Shown here: piece after piece, positions 17,000 to 26,302 of the stretch
Layout: the number at the start of each line of letters is the position of its first letter
Position numbering within the stretch: position 1 is the stretch's first letter
Assembly (NCBI GenBank): GCA_026709065.1
Contig: JAPOTS010000123.1
Span: forward strand, 1 to 38,708
DNA: 38,708 nt
From: Bacteroidota bacterium
GTDB lineage: Bacteria > Bacteroidota > Rhodothermia > Rhodothermales > Bin80
Reading direction: 5' to 3'
Made by a program: the position numbers and the translations under genes
Notes under the pieces: generated by a model
Told to the model about the DNA's origin: nothing
The model's database searches: none
Seen by the model: only the letters and a program-made list of their open reading frames with translations

Positions 17000-18073
17000 T
17001 TATCCACCAATGGCGATCATGGGGCGATTCTTAGAATTTGCAATCAAATGCATTCCTGCATGTTTTGCATGCTTTGCCCCAACGGCATCATTGATAAGTG
17101 AGAGAAGATCTTCGTCCTTCGCTCCATCACGAAGTGCATTGCGCAAATTGACTTCGTTGCGACCAAAGAGACATACTTTCAGATGTCCATCAGCGGTAAT
17201 GCGGAGTCGATTACAATCAGAGCAAAAATGATCAGTCATGGATGTAATCAATCCAATATGGCCCGATGCACCACGAACTTTATATAATTTTGCTGTTTCG
17301 CTCATTCCGTATGAGAGTTTATCCAGAGTGTAGGTCTGACGAATGCGGTCAAGGATTTCATGGTAAGGCACAAGTTGGCTTTCATTCCATTGATTGCCAT
17401 CAAACGGCATAAACTCTATGAATCGCACCTCAATTTTTCGATCAATTGTTAATTTAACAAAGTCGGGTATTTCATCATCATTTATCCCACGCATCACCAC
17501 ACAATTAATTTTCAGAGGGTTAAATCCGTAGTCCAACACAGAATCTATCGCTTCAAGAACACAATCAAGTGCATCACGTCTGGTGATCTCAATGAACCGC
17601 TTTCTTTGAAGAGAATCAAGACTGATATTGATTAAATTCAATCCAGCGGAGTGTAGTTTGTGCAGGTTGCGCTTGAGCAGAAGAGCGTTCGTTGTAATGG
17701 CTAATGTTTTAAGCTTAGACATCGCCCCGAGCTCTTCTGCAATCGTAGCAATCCCTGGGCGAAGTAATGGTTCCCCGCCGGTCAAACGAATTTTTGTAAC
17801 CCCTTGATTAACAAAAAGACGTGCAAGACGAATGATCTCTTGGTCGGTTAATAGGTTTTCATCGGGTGTCCATTCAATCCCATCGTCTGGCATACAGTAT
17901 TTGCAACGTAAGTTGCATTGCTCAATCAGAGAAATCCTCAGATAGGTGTGATTTCTTCCAAATCCATCAACAAGAACATCGCCCTGCCCTAGTGATTTAT
18001 GTATCTGTAAATCAGTGAGCACCTGCGACGGAGAATGCTTACTCCGATTGGGTAATACCTTAAGTTCAATCAT
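17000..18073 (-). CDS. moaA: GTP 3',8-cyclase (molybdopterin biosynthesis)
   Basis: A 357-residue radical SAM enzyme that converts GTP into the cyclised precursor of pyranopterin in the first step of molybdenum cofactor synthesis. The N-terminal cluster motif is C53-X3-C57-X2-C60 (EQCNLRCKYCMP), followed by the SAM-binding GGEPLLR. The C-terminal second cluster is read in HFCSDCNRLR and KVCLFG, roughly residues 284-301. The protein ends in the double glycine (IAIGG) needed by MoaA. An N-terminal extension of about 35 residues before the radical SAM core is slightly long. moaC and the other cofactor genes are not in the window. Together with modAB it indicates molybdoenzymes. Confidence 0.95.
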   Translation of the reverse strand: MIELKVLPNRSKHSPSQVLTDLQIHKSLGQGDVLVDGFGRNHTYLRISLIEQCNLRCKYCMPDDGIEWTPDENLLTDQEIIRLARLFVNQGVTKIRLTGGEPLLRPGIATIAEELGAMSKLKTLAITTNALLLKRNLHKLHSAGLNLINISLDSLQRKRFIEITRRDALDCVLEAIDSVLDYGFNPLKINCVVMRGINDDEIPDFVKLTIDRKIEVRFIEFMPFDGNQWNESQLVPYHEILDRIRQTYTLDKLSYGMSETAKLYKVRGASGHIGLITSMTDHFCSDCNRLRITADGHLKVCLFGRNEVNLRNALRDGAKDEDLLSLINDAVGAKHAKHAGMHLIANSKNRPMIAIGG

Positions 18074-18395
18074 TGATATTGAGGCAAATCACACTCATAA
18101 AACTCTATAATTTTACTTGGTAATGGACGGATAGATTCTATCATTTATAGGCACTCAGTTTTAAAGTGAGTTGTCAGTCATAAATCATATTACCCCATTT
18201 GATCATTGTTACTGATATTCAAGAATTTCTACCTCTATGGTTCAACTTAAACAGGAACTGGAATAGGGTTGCCATTTCATCATGATCCGATGAGAATGAA
18301 AATTGGTATTCAATTGAGTCAGAGAATTTTCACTATTCAGTAAATTGATTTGATCCAAAATAATTTGAAAGGGTAAAAACCTTGTTTATTTTATC
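18074..18395. other. Divergent promoter region, moaA / arg operon
   Basis: 322 bp between the starts of moaA and argG. It must hold the arg operon promoter. A purine-rich AAAGGG near 18368-18373 lies 22 bases upstream of the argG ATG, too far for a normal ribosome site. No ARG box (GAAT-N4-ATTC) with correct spacing was found. No gene is seen. Confidence 0.5.
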
Positions 18396-19592
18396 ATGAA
18401 AATGGGAATTGTTTTAGCATTTAGTGGTGGTCTTGATACCTCGTTTTGTATTCCATATTTACGAGAAAAGTATGCTCAACCAATCGTTACGGCTACGGTT
18501 GATACTGGAGCTTCCCCCGATGAGGCATTATTGAGTTCTCGTTCCCATCAGTTAGGTGCTATAAAGCATTATCAAATTGATGCACGTAAATCTTTATATC
18601 AGGACTATCTGAAATATCTGATCATGGGTAATGTCCTACGTGGAGGTGTCTATCCTCTATGTGTTGGCGCTGAACGTGTGATTCAGGCACAGGAGGTTGT
18701 TAAGATTGCCAAAAAAATTGACGCGGATGCTATAGCCCATGGTTCAACTGGTGCTGGGAATGATCAGGTTCGTTTTGACTCAGTGGTTCAACTCATGGCT
18801 GATGATCTACAACTAATTACCCCTATTCGTGATCATGGATTAACAAGACAGTACACAACCCAGTTTCTTTTAGATCGAGGGTTTGAAGTCTCTCAAAAAA
18901 CGACTAGCTATTCAATCAATGAAGGCTTGTGGGGAACAACCATCGGTGGGGAAGAAACTTTAGGGACAATCCAACCCCTCCCAGATGATGCCTATCCAAA
19001 TAGCGTACCGCCTAGCGAAGCCCCAGAAAAAGGAGCCCAACTATTGATTCAGTACGATGAAGGACTTCCTGTTGCATTGAATAATCAAGCCCTACCCCCC
19101 GTTGAATTGATTACTCAACTCGCCTCAATTGGTGGTGCCCATGGAATTGGGCGCAATCTCCATATTGGTGATACGATTCTCGGACTTAAAGGCCGAATTG
19201 GATTTGAAGCCCCTGCCCCAATGATTTTGATCACATCTCATAGAGAATTAGAAAAGCTTGTCCTCACCAAGTGGCAACGCTATCATAAAGATCAACTCAG
19301 CGATTTTTATGGCATGCTTCTTCATGAAGGTCAATTCTTTGATCCAGTGATGAGAGATATTGAATCGCTCATGATATCTTCCCAACAATTTGTCACAGGA
19401 TCCGTTCGCATTCAACTCTATAAGGGAAATATTCAGGTGCTGGGATGCGAAAGTCCCTACTCTATGTTTGATACGGGTGTTGCAACGTATGGAGAAGAAA
19501 CCGCACTCTGGGACGGGGCAGACGCTCGAAGTTTTTGTAAACTTAGTGGGTTGCAGGCATATCTGGCCCATAAAGCACAGAGTAAACCATGA
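18396..19592 (+). CDS. argG: Argininosuccinate synthase
   Basis: A 398-residue cytoplasmic enzyme that joins citrulline and aspartate using ATP, the penultimate step to arginine. The ATP-pyrophosphatase P-loop is at the N-terminus (LAFSGGLDTSF), and the citrulline/aspartate block includes AHGSTGAGNDQVRFD. The C-terminal half contains the usual KGRIGFEAPAPMILITSHRELE region. Length is typical of the class. An ATG two codons later (18402) is an alternative start. It is the first gene of a six-gene operon and shares four bases with argC. argH, which would finish the pathway, is not nearby. Confidence 0.95.
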   Translation: MKMGIVLAFSGGLDTSFCIPYLREKYAQPIVTATVDTGASPDEALLSSRSHQLGAIKHYQIDARKSLYQDYLKYLIMGNVLRGGVYPLCVGAERVIQAQEVVKIAKKIDADAIAHGSTGAGNDQVRFDSVVQLMADDLQLITPIRDHGLTRQYTTQFLLDRGFEVSQKTTSYSINEGLWGTTIGGEETLGTIQPLPDDAYPNSVPPSEAPEKGAQLLIQYDEGLPVALNNQALPPVELITQLASIGGAHGIGRNLHIGDTILGLKGRIGFEAPAPMILITSHRELEKLVLTKWQRYHKDQLSDFYGMLLHEGQFFDPVMRDIESLMISSQQFVTGSVRIQLYKGNIQVLGCESPYSMFDTGVATYGEETALWDGADARSFCKLSGLQAYLAHKAQSKP

Positions 19593-20587
19593 TTCGCGTT
19601 GCAATACTCCATGGGAGTGGTTATGTAGGACGCGAATTAATTCAATTGATTCTTCGACATCCTCATGCTTTACTCACTGCTGTTACCAGTCGCACCTACG
19701 CTCATAGTCCAGTATACAAAGCTCATCCTGCTCTGCGGGGACAATTAGATCTTTGCTTTACCAATGTCTCTGAATTTGATGCTTCTGATATAGACTTGAT
19801 TTTTGTGGCTGCCGAACACGGTAAAGGAGCTGCGGCTGTTAAAGCAATCTTAAACGGTGGGTATTCAGGTTCAATCATTGATATGAGCTCTGACTTTAGA
19901 TTCAAAGATATTTCTACATTTGAGTCTCTCTTCAAGGTCAACCATCCTGCTCCAGAATTGGTGACTGACTTTTCATACGGTCAACCTGAACTCTTTGCCC
20001 CCTACTCCGGTAAATATATTGCGAACCCTGGTTGCTTTGCTACGGGCATGCTACTGGCATCTTGGCCACTACACCTAAATTGTGATCAAGCACATGTAGC
20101 AATTACAGCGATCACTGGTGCATCAGGCTCTGGCATTCGCCCAAAACCAACCACCCATTACCCTGAGCGAGATGGGAATGTCCGAGCCTATAAAGTTTTT
20201 AAACATCAGCATTTACCTGAAATCTCTCAATTTATCCATGAGGGAATTACGCTCTCTATGGTACCTGTGTCAGGCCCTTGGACTCGGGGAATATGGGGAA
20301 CTCTGCACATTAGCGCTTTGGAAAATCCATCTCAGATCGCTGATTGGTTCAAGTCGATTTATGATCATCATCAACTCATTCGCCTTTGGCCTGATATGCT
20401 CCCAGAATTAAAGTACGCAGTTGGATCCCCCTATTGTGATATAGGATGGATTGTGCGAGATGGGCATATCGTCATCGGTTTTGCAATAGATAATATGCTT
20501 AGAGGCGCGGCCTCTCAGGCAATCCAGAATATGAATATAATCATGGACTTACCCGTTGAAACAGGACTTCTACCAAGCGCAACGTGA
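19589..20587 (+). CDS. argC: N-acyl-glutamyl-phosphate reductase
   Basis: A 332-residue NADPH-dependent reductase that turns N-acylglutamyl phosphate into the semialdehyde. The dinucleotide-binding loop is HGSGYVGRELIQLI at the N-terminus, and the catalytic thiol is C149 in ANPGCFATG. TAITGASGSG and the His in HQHLPEI follow as in the family. It overlaps argG by four bases and argD by four, indicating translational coupling. The substrate acyl group (acetyl or succinyl) cannot be read from ArgC; the transcarbamylase downstream bears on that question. Confidence 0.94.
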   Translation: MIRVAILHGSGYVGRELIQLILRHPHALLTAVTSRTYAHSPVYKAHPALRGQLDLCFTNVSEFDASDIDLIFVAAEHGKGAAAVKAILNGGYSGSIIDMSSDFRFKDISTFESLFKVNHPAPELVTDFSYGQPELFAPYSGKYIANPGCFATGMLLASWPLHLNCDQAHVAITAITGASGSGIRPKPTTHYPERDGNVRAYKVFKHQHLPEISQFIHEGITLSMVPVSGPWTRGIWGTLHISALENPSQIADWFKSIYDHHQLIRLWPDMLPELKYAVGSPYCDIGWIVRDGHIVIGFAIDNMLRGAASQAIQNMNIIMDLPVETGLLPSAT

Positions 20588-21759
20588 TGAATACTCAGAC
20601 AATTATTCGTGACGAGGATTTATTTCTCATTCCGACATACAAAAAAATTCCCATCGCACTGGTTCGAGGTGAAGGATGTTATGTATGGGATGCAGATGGC
20701 AATCGATATTTAGATTTTTACGGTGGACACTGTGTCACTGGACTCGGTCATTGTCCTCCCCGTGTGGTCAATGCCATTCAAGAACAGAGCAAGAAGCTTT
20801 TATTCTATTCAAATGTAGTGTATAGTGACGTTCGGGCTAAAGCTGCAAAGCAGCTTTCAGAAATGTCTCCATTAAAACATATCTTTTTCTGTAACTCTGG
20901 CACTGAAGCCATTGAAACCGCTCTTAAAATTGCTCGGAAATCCACAGGAAAATCTGGTGTAATTTCAACTGTTGATGGATTCCATGGAAGAACATTGGGA
21001 AGTCTGGCAGCTACTTGGAATCAATCATATAGGGATCCATATGAAAATATTTTGCCAGATAGGCATCATTTTGTAAAATATGGATATTTAGATTCCATAG
21101 AATGGCTCATTGAACGAATAGAAGATATTGCTGCAATTCTGTTAGAACCCATTCAAAGCATCGGTGGCATCATCAGTGCACCCAACGCTTACTATCAAGG
21201 TCTTCGCGAGTTATGTGATGCTAACAATATATTACTCATTTTTGACGAAATCCAAACAGGTGTAGGTCGTACTGGAACATTCAGCATTTCCGAGCAGATG
21301 GGACTGTCTCCAGATATCATCACCCTTGCTAAAAGTCTCGGATCTGGCTTGCCCGTTGGTGCTGTACTGATGAATGATCATCTCGCATCTGAAATCAATT
21401 ATGGGGATCAGGGTACTACTTTTGGAGGTGGCATGCTTGCAATGAGTGCAGTTCTTGCAACACTGGAATCAATTCAAGAAGAGCACCTAATGGACCAAGC
21501 TTCTGTTATCTTTGATGCGATCAAATCCATTGTTTCTCCATATGTTGAGGAGGTTCGAGGGCGAGGGTGTCTCATCGGAATAAAAACAAAATTTTCTGTC
21601 AGTAAACTACTCCCTTTACTTCGGTCACATGGAGTTCTTGCTGGCGGAAGCGGCCATCCTAATGTTATGCGTTTGATGCCACCACTCATCACTCAATCTG
21701 AGCATATCACAGAATTTGGTGAAGTATTTGAGCTTGCAATGAAAGAAGTAGGTACGTGA
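20584..21759 (+). CDS. argD: N-acylornithine aminotransferase
   Basis: A 391-residue class III pyridoxal-phosphate aminotransferase that aminates the acylated glutamate semialdehyde with glutamate as donor. Seen are the phosphate-binding CNSGTEAIETALKIAR block, the Asp of LLIFDEIQTGVGRTG, and the Schiff-base lysine K250 in TLAKSLGSGLPVGA. Length is normal for ArgD. The first ATG (20584) overlaps the argC stop, and a second ATG follows immediately at 20587. The operon position between argC and the transcarbamylase supports the arginine role over a GABA or lysine aminotransferase. Confidence 0.93.
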   Translation: MMNTQTIIRDEDLFLIPTYKKIPIALVRGEGCYVWDADGNRYLDFYGGHCVTGLGHCPPRVVNAIQEQSKKLLFYSNVVYSDVRAKAAKQLSEMSPLKHIFFCNSGTEAIETALKIARKSTGKSGVISTVDGFHGRTLGSLAATWNQSYRDPYENILPDRHHFVKYGYLDSIEWLIERIEDIAAILLEPIQSIGGIISAPNAYYQGLRELCDANNILLIFDEIQTGVGRTGTFSISEQMGLSPDIITLAKSLGSGLPVGAVLMNDHLASEINYGDQGTTFGGGMLAMSAVLATLESIQEEHLMDQASVIFDAIKSIVSPYVEEVRGRGCLIGIKTKFSVSKLLPLLRSHGVLAGGSGHPNVMRLMPPLITQSEHITEFGEVFELAMKEVGT

Positions 21760-22769
21760 TTATGAAGTTAAACCATTTATTTGATTGGCATCTTGAAGAT
21801 GATGCTATTTGGGAACAGCAACTTGAGCGTACTCAATATCATTATCATAATCCATCAAGAATAGCTCCATCATCTATACAACGAAACCTTGGATTATTAT
21901 TTTTTAATTCCTCTCTCAGAACACGTACATCTATGGAAGTTGCAGCTTCACGATTAGGTGCACATACTTCAGTTATTATTCCTGGATCTGGTGTTTGGGG
22001 AATGGAATGGGAAGATGGCCGCATAATGGATGGAGAATCTGTTGAGCACATCCGTGAGGGTATTGGAGTCTTATCGCGATATTATGACGCTCTTGGTGTC
22101 CGCCTGTTTGCAACAGGGACAGATTATGCCTTAGATCAGAACGAAACACGATTTAAGAAGATTATTGAGGCAGCAACCGTACCAGTCATTAACTTAGAAT
22201 CTGCTTTATATCATCCATGCCAAGCTCTTGCTGACGCTGCAACAATCCGTCACCACTTCAATGGCGAAGCAACAGGCCGCAGGTTTGTATTATCTTGGGC
22301 ATGGCATCCAAATGCTCTCGCTCAAGCGGTTCCTAATTCCGCCCTCTTAATGGCTTCTCGATTGGGAATGGACATTACGATTGCGCGCCCTTCGGGTTTT
22401 GAGCTTGAATCTGAGATTATGAATCTTGCTCAGACTTACTCGTCAAAATATGGTTTATCAATTACGGAAACTGATCATCAAGATGTCGCCTGCGAGGGCG
22501 CTGATATCATCTATGCAAAAGCCTGGGGAAGTAAGCTGAGCTATGAGAATCCAGACGCAGAAAAAGCTCTACGTGATCAACATAAACACTGGCAAATTCG
22601 GGATCATCATTTAGGATCTGCCGCATTTATGCATTGTCTTCCTGTTCGACGTGGAGTGGTCGTTGAAGATGCCGTATTGGATTCTCCTCAAGCCATTCAC
22701 CTGCTTCAGGCCGAATTCAGACTCTATGCCCAAATTGCAATCCTTGAACGTGCTTGGAATTTGATATGA
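21756..22769 (+). CDS. argF': N-acylornithine carbamoyltransferase (ArgF')
   Basis: A 337-residue transcarbamylase acting on N-acylornithine rather than ornithine, as in Bacteroidota and xanthomonads. The carbamoyl-phosphate motif is SLRTRTS (53-59), HPCQ is in LYHPCQALAD (about 150), and HCLP is in MHCLPVRRGVVVEDA. The block MDGESVEHI is the acyl-specific signature. The residue that sets acyl choice (Glu in the Xanthomonas acetyl enzyme, Pro in the Bacteroides succinyl enzyme) aligns with Val96. In published mutagenesis, replacing that Glu with small or non-acidic residues shifted the enzyme toward the succinyl substrate, so a succinyl pathway is favoured here by inference. It overlaps argD by four bases and argB by 16. 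Confidence 0.9.
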   Translation: MIMKLNHLFDWHLEDDAIWEQQLERTQYHYHNPSRIAPSSIQRNLGLLFFNSSLRTRTSMEVAASRLGAHTSVIIPGSGVWGMEWEDGRIMDGESVEHIREGIGVLSRYYDALGVRLFATGTDYALDQNETRFKKIIEAATVPVINLESALYHPCQALADAATIRHHFNGEATGRRFVLSWAWHPNALAQAVPNSALLMASRLGMDITIARPSGFELESEIMNLAQTYSSKYGLSITETDHQDVACEGADIIYAKAWGSKLSYENPDAEKALRDQHKHWQIRDHHLGSAAFMHCLPVRRGVVVEDAVLDSPQAIHLLQAEFRLYAQIAILERAWNLI

Positions 22770-23545
22770 GTGCACCAGTAGTCATAAAAATTGGTGGCAC
22801 CGTCCTTGACAATCTGTCAACGTTATGGAGTCAAGTAGAAGCCATAGAAGCACCAGTCGTTATTGTTCATGGAGGCGGGAATCAATCAACGAAATTGGCT
22901 CAGCAACTTGGACATTCACCGAGGATCATTAACGGTCGTCGTGTTACGACTGATCTTGATTTAAATATTGCCGAGTGGGTCATGCGAGGAGCTGTCAATA
23001 CTGCATTAGTGGCAGAGGCGAATGTAAGTGGCCTTCATGCCGTTGGTTTAAGTGGGGTTGATGGACGAATGATTAAAGTTGAACGTAGAAAACCTTGGAT
23101 GATTGACGGTGAATCTGTTGATTTTGGTTGGGTTGGCGAAATCGTTCATATCAATACTACTGTCATTGATCAACTCACAGACAGAGGGTTTATTTGTATC
23201 ATTGCACCCTTAGGGTTTGATCTTACAGGACAACGTTTTAATATCAATGCCGATACTGTTGCCTGTTCTATTGCTCAAGAGATGAATGCGTCTGAGCTAA
23301 TTTTCGTGACGGATACTGGCGGGGTAATGAGAGATCTGTCTGATCCAGAGTCTCGGCTTAATTCATGTTCACCAGATGATGAAGCTCAGGGAATTGATAA
23401 GGGATGGATCAGCAATGGGATGTCGGTCAAAATTCACATGGCCCGTAATGCATTAAATCATGGGGTCTCTAAGGTATGGATTACTGGAGTCAATGATGTG
23501 TTATCAAAAATCAGTGCAACTGAAATTATCGCGCAAGGACTATGA
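22754..23545 (+). CDS. argB: N-acylglutamate kinase
   Basis: A 263-residue amino-acid kinase that phosphorylates the gamma-carboxyl of N-acylglutamate, the second pathway step. The N-terminal nucleotide loop is VVIKIGGTVLDN, followed by VIVHGGGNQSTKLAQQLG. A substrate-binding Asn/Asp region (FNINADTVACSIAQ) and the FVTDTGGVMRD strand-turn match the family. A C-terminal block, NGMSVKIHMARNALNHGVSKVWITG, is also typical. There is no N-terminal helix of the arginine-inhibited hexameric type, so strong feedback control is not indicated. It overlaps argF' by 16 bases and argE by four. Confidence 0.92.
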   Translation: MEFDMSAPVVIKIGGTVLDNLSTLWSQVEAIEAPVVIVHGGGNQSTKLAQQLGHSPRIINGRRVTTDLDLNIAEWVMRGAVNTALVAEANVSGLHAVGLSGVDGRMIKVERRKPWMIDGESVDFGWVGEIVHINTTVIDQLTDRGFICIIAPLGFDLTGQRFNINADTVACSIAQEMNASELIFVTDTGGVMRDLSDPESRLNSCSPDDEAQGIDKGWISNGMSVKIHMARNALNHGVSKVWITGVNDVLSKISATEIIAQGL

Positions 23546-24624
23546 AGAAAATGAGTGTGATTGATTTATTGAATGCAATGATTGAGTTTCCATCATTGAG
23601 CGGGGAAGAAGATGAAATTTGCACCTTCATGCAATCTTATGTTGATCAACCTGGAGTTCAGAGTACTCGGATTGAAAATAGCCTTTACTTCTGGATTGGG
23701 GACGGTGATCATCGTTTGCTCATGGCATCTCATTTAGATGTTGTGCCTCCTTCTTCAAGTCATCCATACCCTCCATTTACAGCAACCCATGTAGGTGGAA
23801 TGATTTATGGGCGGGGATCGGTGGATGCTAAAGCATCTGGGGCTGCGATGACTTCTGCGCTTCTTGAACTGGCTGCGGAAGGATGGTCTCCAAAACAAGG
23901 GCAGCTCATTGTCGCACTGACTGAATGTGAGGAAACTGATTATGAGAATAATGGACTTCAGAAGTTATTAAACCAAAGCCTCGCCCGCCCTGATGCCGCG
24001 TTGGTCGGTGAACCGACTAACTTAGCACCAATTGTTGCACAAAAGGGACTATTGATTCTAAGATTGGATTCCATGGGAAAGACGGCTCATGCTGCACGTG
24101 ATAGTCTCGGTGAAAATGCTATATTGGTAGCTGCTGATGACATCCAGCGTTTGTCCAAATTCAAGTTTGAGCGAACTCATCCCATCTTGGGCGAAGTGAG
24201 CATGAATGTCACAACGATTCATGGCGGGACTGCTCGAAATGTAATTCCGGATTGTTGCACCATGTACTTAGATATAAGGAGCACTCCTGCCTATACTCAT
24301 ACTGAGATCGTTGATGCGATTAGTGATGTAGTCCAATCCAAAGTTTCTATCCACAGTGACAGAGTAGTCCCTGTATCCACAGAAATTGAAGAGAATATTG
24401 TTAAGGCATGCTTAAACGCGAGCCCAGTGAATCAACTTAACGGTTCCCCTACCGCTAGCGATTGGATCTATCTACAAGGAATCCCAGCTGTAAAGATTGG
24501 ACCTGGCTCAAGCGAGTTATCCCACACTCCCAATGAGCATATAGATCAAATAGAGGTCACTGAGTCCGTCAAGCTGTATAAGGAAGTAGTTAAGTGGTAC
24601 TTTGAGAGATCAACGCAAGATTGA
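23542..24624 (+). CDS. argE: N-acyl-citrulline/ornithine deacylase (M20 family)
   Basis: A 360-residue metal-dependent M20 peptidase-type hydrolase that removes the acyl group at the end of the acylated branch. In pathways with ArgF' this acts on acylcitrulline. Metal ligands can be placed at H64 and D66 (SHLDVVPP), D95 (GRGSVDAK), the catalytic Glu pair E130/E131 (TECEETDYENNG) and E157 (VGEPTN). A late His lies in LSHTPNEHI. The C-terminal lid and dimer domain is read around residues 170-280. It is the last gene of the operon, overlapping argB by four bases. Confidence 0.9.
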   Translation: MKKMSVIDLLNAMIEFPSLSGEEDEICTFMQSYVDQPGVQSTRIENSLYFWIGDGDHRLLMASHLDVVPPSSSHPYPPFTATHVGGMIYGRGSVDAKASGAAMTSALLELAAEGWSPKQGQLIVALTECEETDYENNGLQKLLNQSLARPDAALVGEPTNLAPIVAQKGLLILRLDSMGKTAHAARDSLGENAILVAADDIQRLSKFKFERTHPILGEVSMNVTTIHGGTARNVIPDCCTMYLDIRSTPAYTHTEIVDAISDVVQSKVSIHSDRVVPVSTEIEENIVKACLNASPVNQLNGSPTASDWIYLQGIPAVKIGPGSSELSHTPNEHIDQIEVTESVKLYKEVVKWYFERSTQD

Positions 24625-24707
24625 TTAGTGATCAACTTGTAATGTTGGTGAGTGAAAATATATAGTTTTCGCGAGGATTTTGGTTCATCTAAAAACATGA
24701 TCGCAGA

Positions 24708-25181
24708 TTATGATTTTCGTCGAATGGTACTCGCGAATGTGACGAACGCCTTGCGATCACTGATTTTAGTCTTGGTAAAGGCTATGATTGCCTTCCTTGC
24801 ATCTTCTATATTCTTCAGCACTAAAGATCTGTAGAAAGTCTCGTCTGGATTGTAATCTGCATTATATCTCATTAATTGTAACCGATCAAACTCAACACAA
24901 AACTTTTGTATTTCAGGGGGGAAATCTTGCTGAATATCTTTTCGTTTACAACACGACAAGATTTGATGATGAGAGATAGAGCGATAGGCTTGTAACCATG
25001 CTTTATTGTTTCGATTTTTCGGTGACGCTCCGCTAAGAACATCTGCATAAGTCTGACAAATACAATGAAACATCGCATAATAAGCCGAACTTACAGCTCG
25101 GCGTAATTCCGACTGCCGAGGCTTGCTTCCTTCCCCTAGGGCAAGATTGACTGCAATTTCAATTAGATGCACTGAATTCAT
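24708..25181 (-). CDS. HEPN-like domain protein
   Basis: A 157-residue helical protein matching the general HEPN outline. It has an N-terminal helix with RRAVSSAYYAMFHCICQTY, a central loop RSISHHQIL that carries an R-X4-H-like pattern, and a late helical block with MRYNADYNPDETFYRSLVL. HEPN proteins of this YYAMF type are common in defence and toxin-antitoxin settings and are often RNases or RNA binders. The ADYNP block is shared by a widespread family of unknown biochemistry. The ATG at 25181 is the only suitable start. Upstream on the same strand lie the tandem small genes, 168 bp away, which could encode its partner. Toxin function is an inference. Confidence 0.6.
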   Translation of the reverse strand: MNSVHLIEIAVNLALGEGSKPRQSELRRAVSSAYYAMFHCICQTYADVLSGASPKNRNNKAWLQAYRSISHHQILSCCKRKDIQQDFPPEIQKFCVEFDRLQLMRYNADYNPDETFYRSLVLKNIEDARKAIIAFTKTKISDRKAFVTFASTIRRKS

Positions 25182-25349
25182 TGCGGCTAATCGCTGTTAT
25201 GAAATTTTTAAATGGTGAATGAAGCTCCATTGAATCAATCAGATTTGATTCAATTTATGAACTATATGTCTCATTCCTAATGATTAATGGTAGCTAGTAC
25301 CACTCAGTTGAGAGTGCAAGCTTAGGATACGTGAGTTAGATCGCAAATT

Positions 25350-25688
25350 TCAGGCTAGAAGCTCTTTGGGAGTATTCTCCATATAATCATCGTATTCAAT
25401 ATATGAAATTGAGGGAAAGCGCTCTTCATTCATTTCTAAAAGTTTAGATTCTACAAGCCAAAAAAATTTATGTCTCCTATTATAATTAAGGTCTTTTTTA
25501 AAGCTGTATACGAAAGCGATATCAAGGTGATCATTCTCCTCAAACGCAAGTGGTTCTCGGATTCTAATGAGCTCTACCTTAGCAGTTGGGAAATGGTCAT
25601 CAAAAGCATTCTTTAAGAAGAGCTCAAGTTCAGTCAGTGGTTGAGTGACTCTCTTGAATTGATGACGTTTTTTCGTCCAAGCGTCCAT
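25350..25688 (-). CDS. Tandem small protein, copy 1
   Basis: A 112-residue soluble protein of unknown family. It begins MDAWTKKRHQFKRVTQPL and ends DDYMENTPKELLA; the centre mixes beta-like strands (KVELIRIREPL, LDIAFVYSF) with charged helices. No signal peptide, membrane segment or catalytic motif is visible. About 101 of 112 residues are identical to copy 2; differences cluster in the middle (residues 48-77). It stands 168 bp upstream of the HEPN-like gene on the same strand. An antitoxin or partner role is possible but not shown. Confidence 0.65.
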   Translation of the reverse strand: MDAWTKKRHQFKRVTQPLTELELFLKNAFDDHFPTAKVELIRIREPLAFEENDHLDIAFVYSFKKDLNYNRRHKFFWLVESKLLEMNEERFPSISYIEYDDYMENTPKELLA

Positions 25689-25963
25689 TGTGTTAGTTGA
25701 GTATGTGAATGGTTAACATAGTACTTTACATCACATAGGAAAACATGTTCCATCAAGAAATTGAAGATTCACACTTACAATTTCATCATGATCTCAATGC
25801 CTGAGATGCATTCATGAGTGTACCCTTAGTTTTGCAAGCTCCATTGTCTGGATGATTTTCTCTTATTGAACCAATGTATATCATGTAAGCACATCGGTGG
25901 TATTGATCAATAGATAGACAATGAAAATTCTAAACTTGATGGATAGATTAAACTGAAATGAAG

Positions 25964-26302
25964 TCAAGCCAGTAGTTCTTTGGGAGTATTCTCCATATAA
26001 TCATCGTATTCAATATATGAAATCGCGGGAAAGCGCTCTTCATTCATTTCTAAAAGTTTAGATTGCACTAGCAAAAAAAATTCTCTTCTCCGATTATGCT
26101 TGAGGTCTTGTTTAAAGCTATACACGAAAGCGATGTCAAGGTGATTAATCTCTTCAAACCAAAGCGGTTCTCGGATCCTAATCAGCTCAACCTTAGCAGT
26201 TGGGAAATGGTCATCAAAAGCATTCTTTAAAAAGAGCTCAAGTTCAGTCAGTGGTTGAGTGACTCTCTTGAATTGATGACGTTTTTTCGTCCAAGCGTCC
26301 AT
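25964..26302 (-). CDS. Tandem small protein, copy 2
   Basis: A 112-residue paralogue of copy 1 with about eleven substitutions, among them A48W, a two-residue change just after it, and several changes in the basic stretch near 65-74. The N-terminal 47 residues and the C-terminal 19 are identical to copy 1. Both copies keep full-length frames, so selection seems to hold them open. The upstream 275-285 bp is also duplicated, so each copy may have its own promoter. Function unknown. Confidence 0.65.
   Translation of the reverse strand: MDAWTKKRHQFKRVTQPLTELELFLKNAFDDHFPTAKVELIRIREPLWFEEINHLDIAFVYSFKQDLKHNRRREFFLLVQSKLLEMNEERFPAISYIEYDDYMENTPKELLA

Noticed and set aside
17010-17010. Upstream TTG start for the phosphatase-fold gene
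   Set aside because: The ATG at 16995 gives a normal hydrophobic leader and avoids the overlap with moaA.
18281-18325. ARG box upstream of argG
   Set aside because: GAAT and ATTC are present, but with ten bases between them instead of four.
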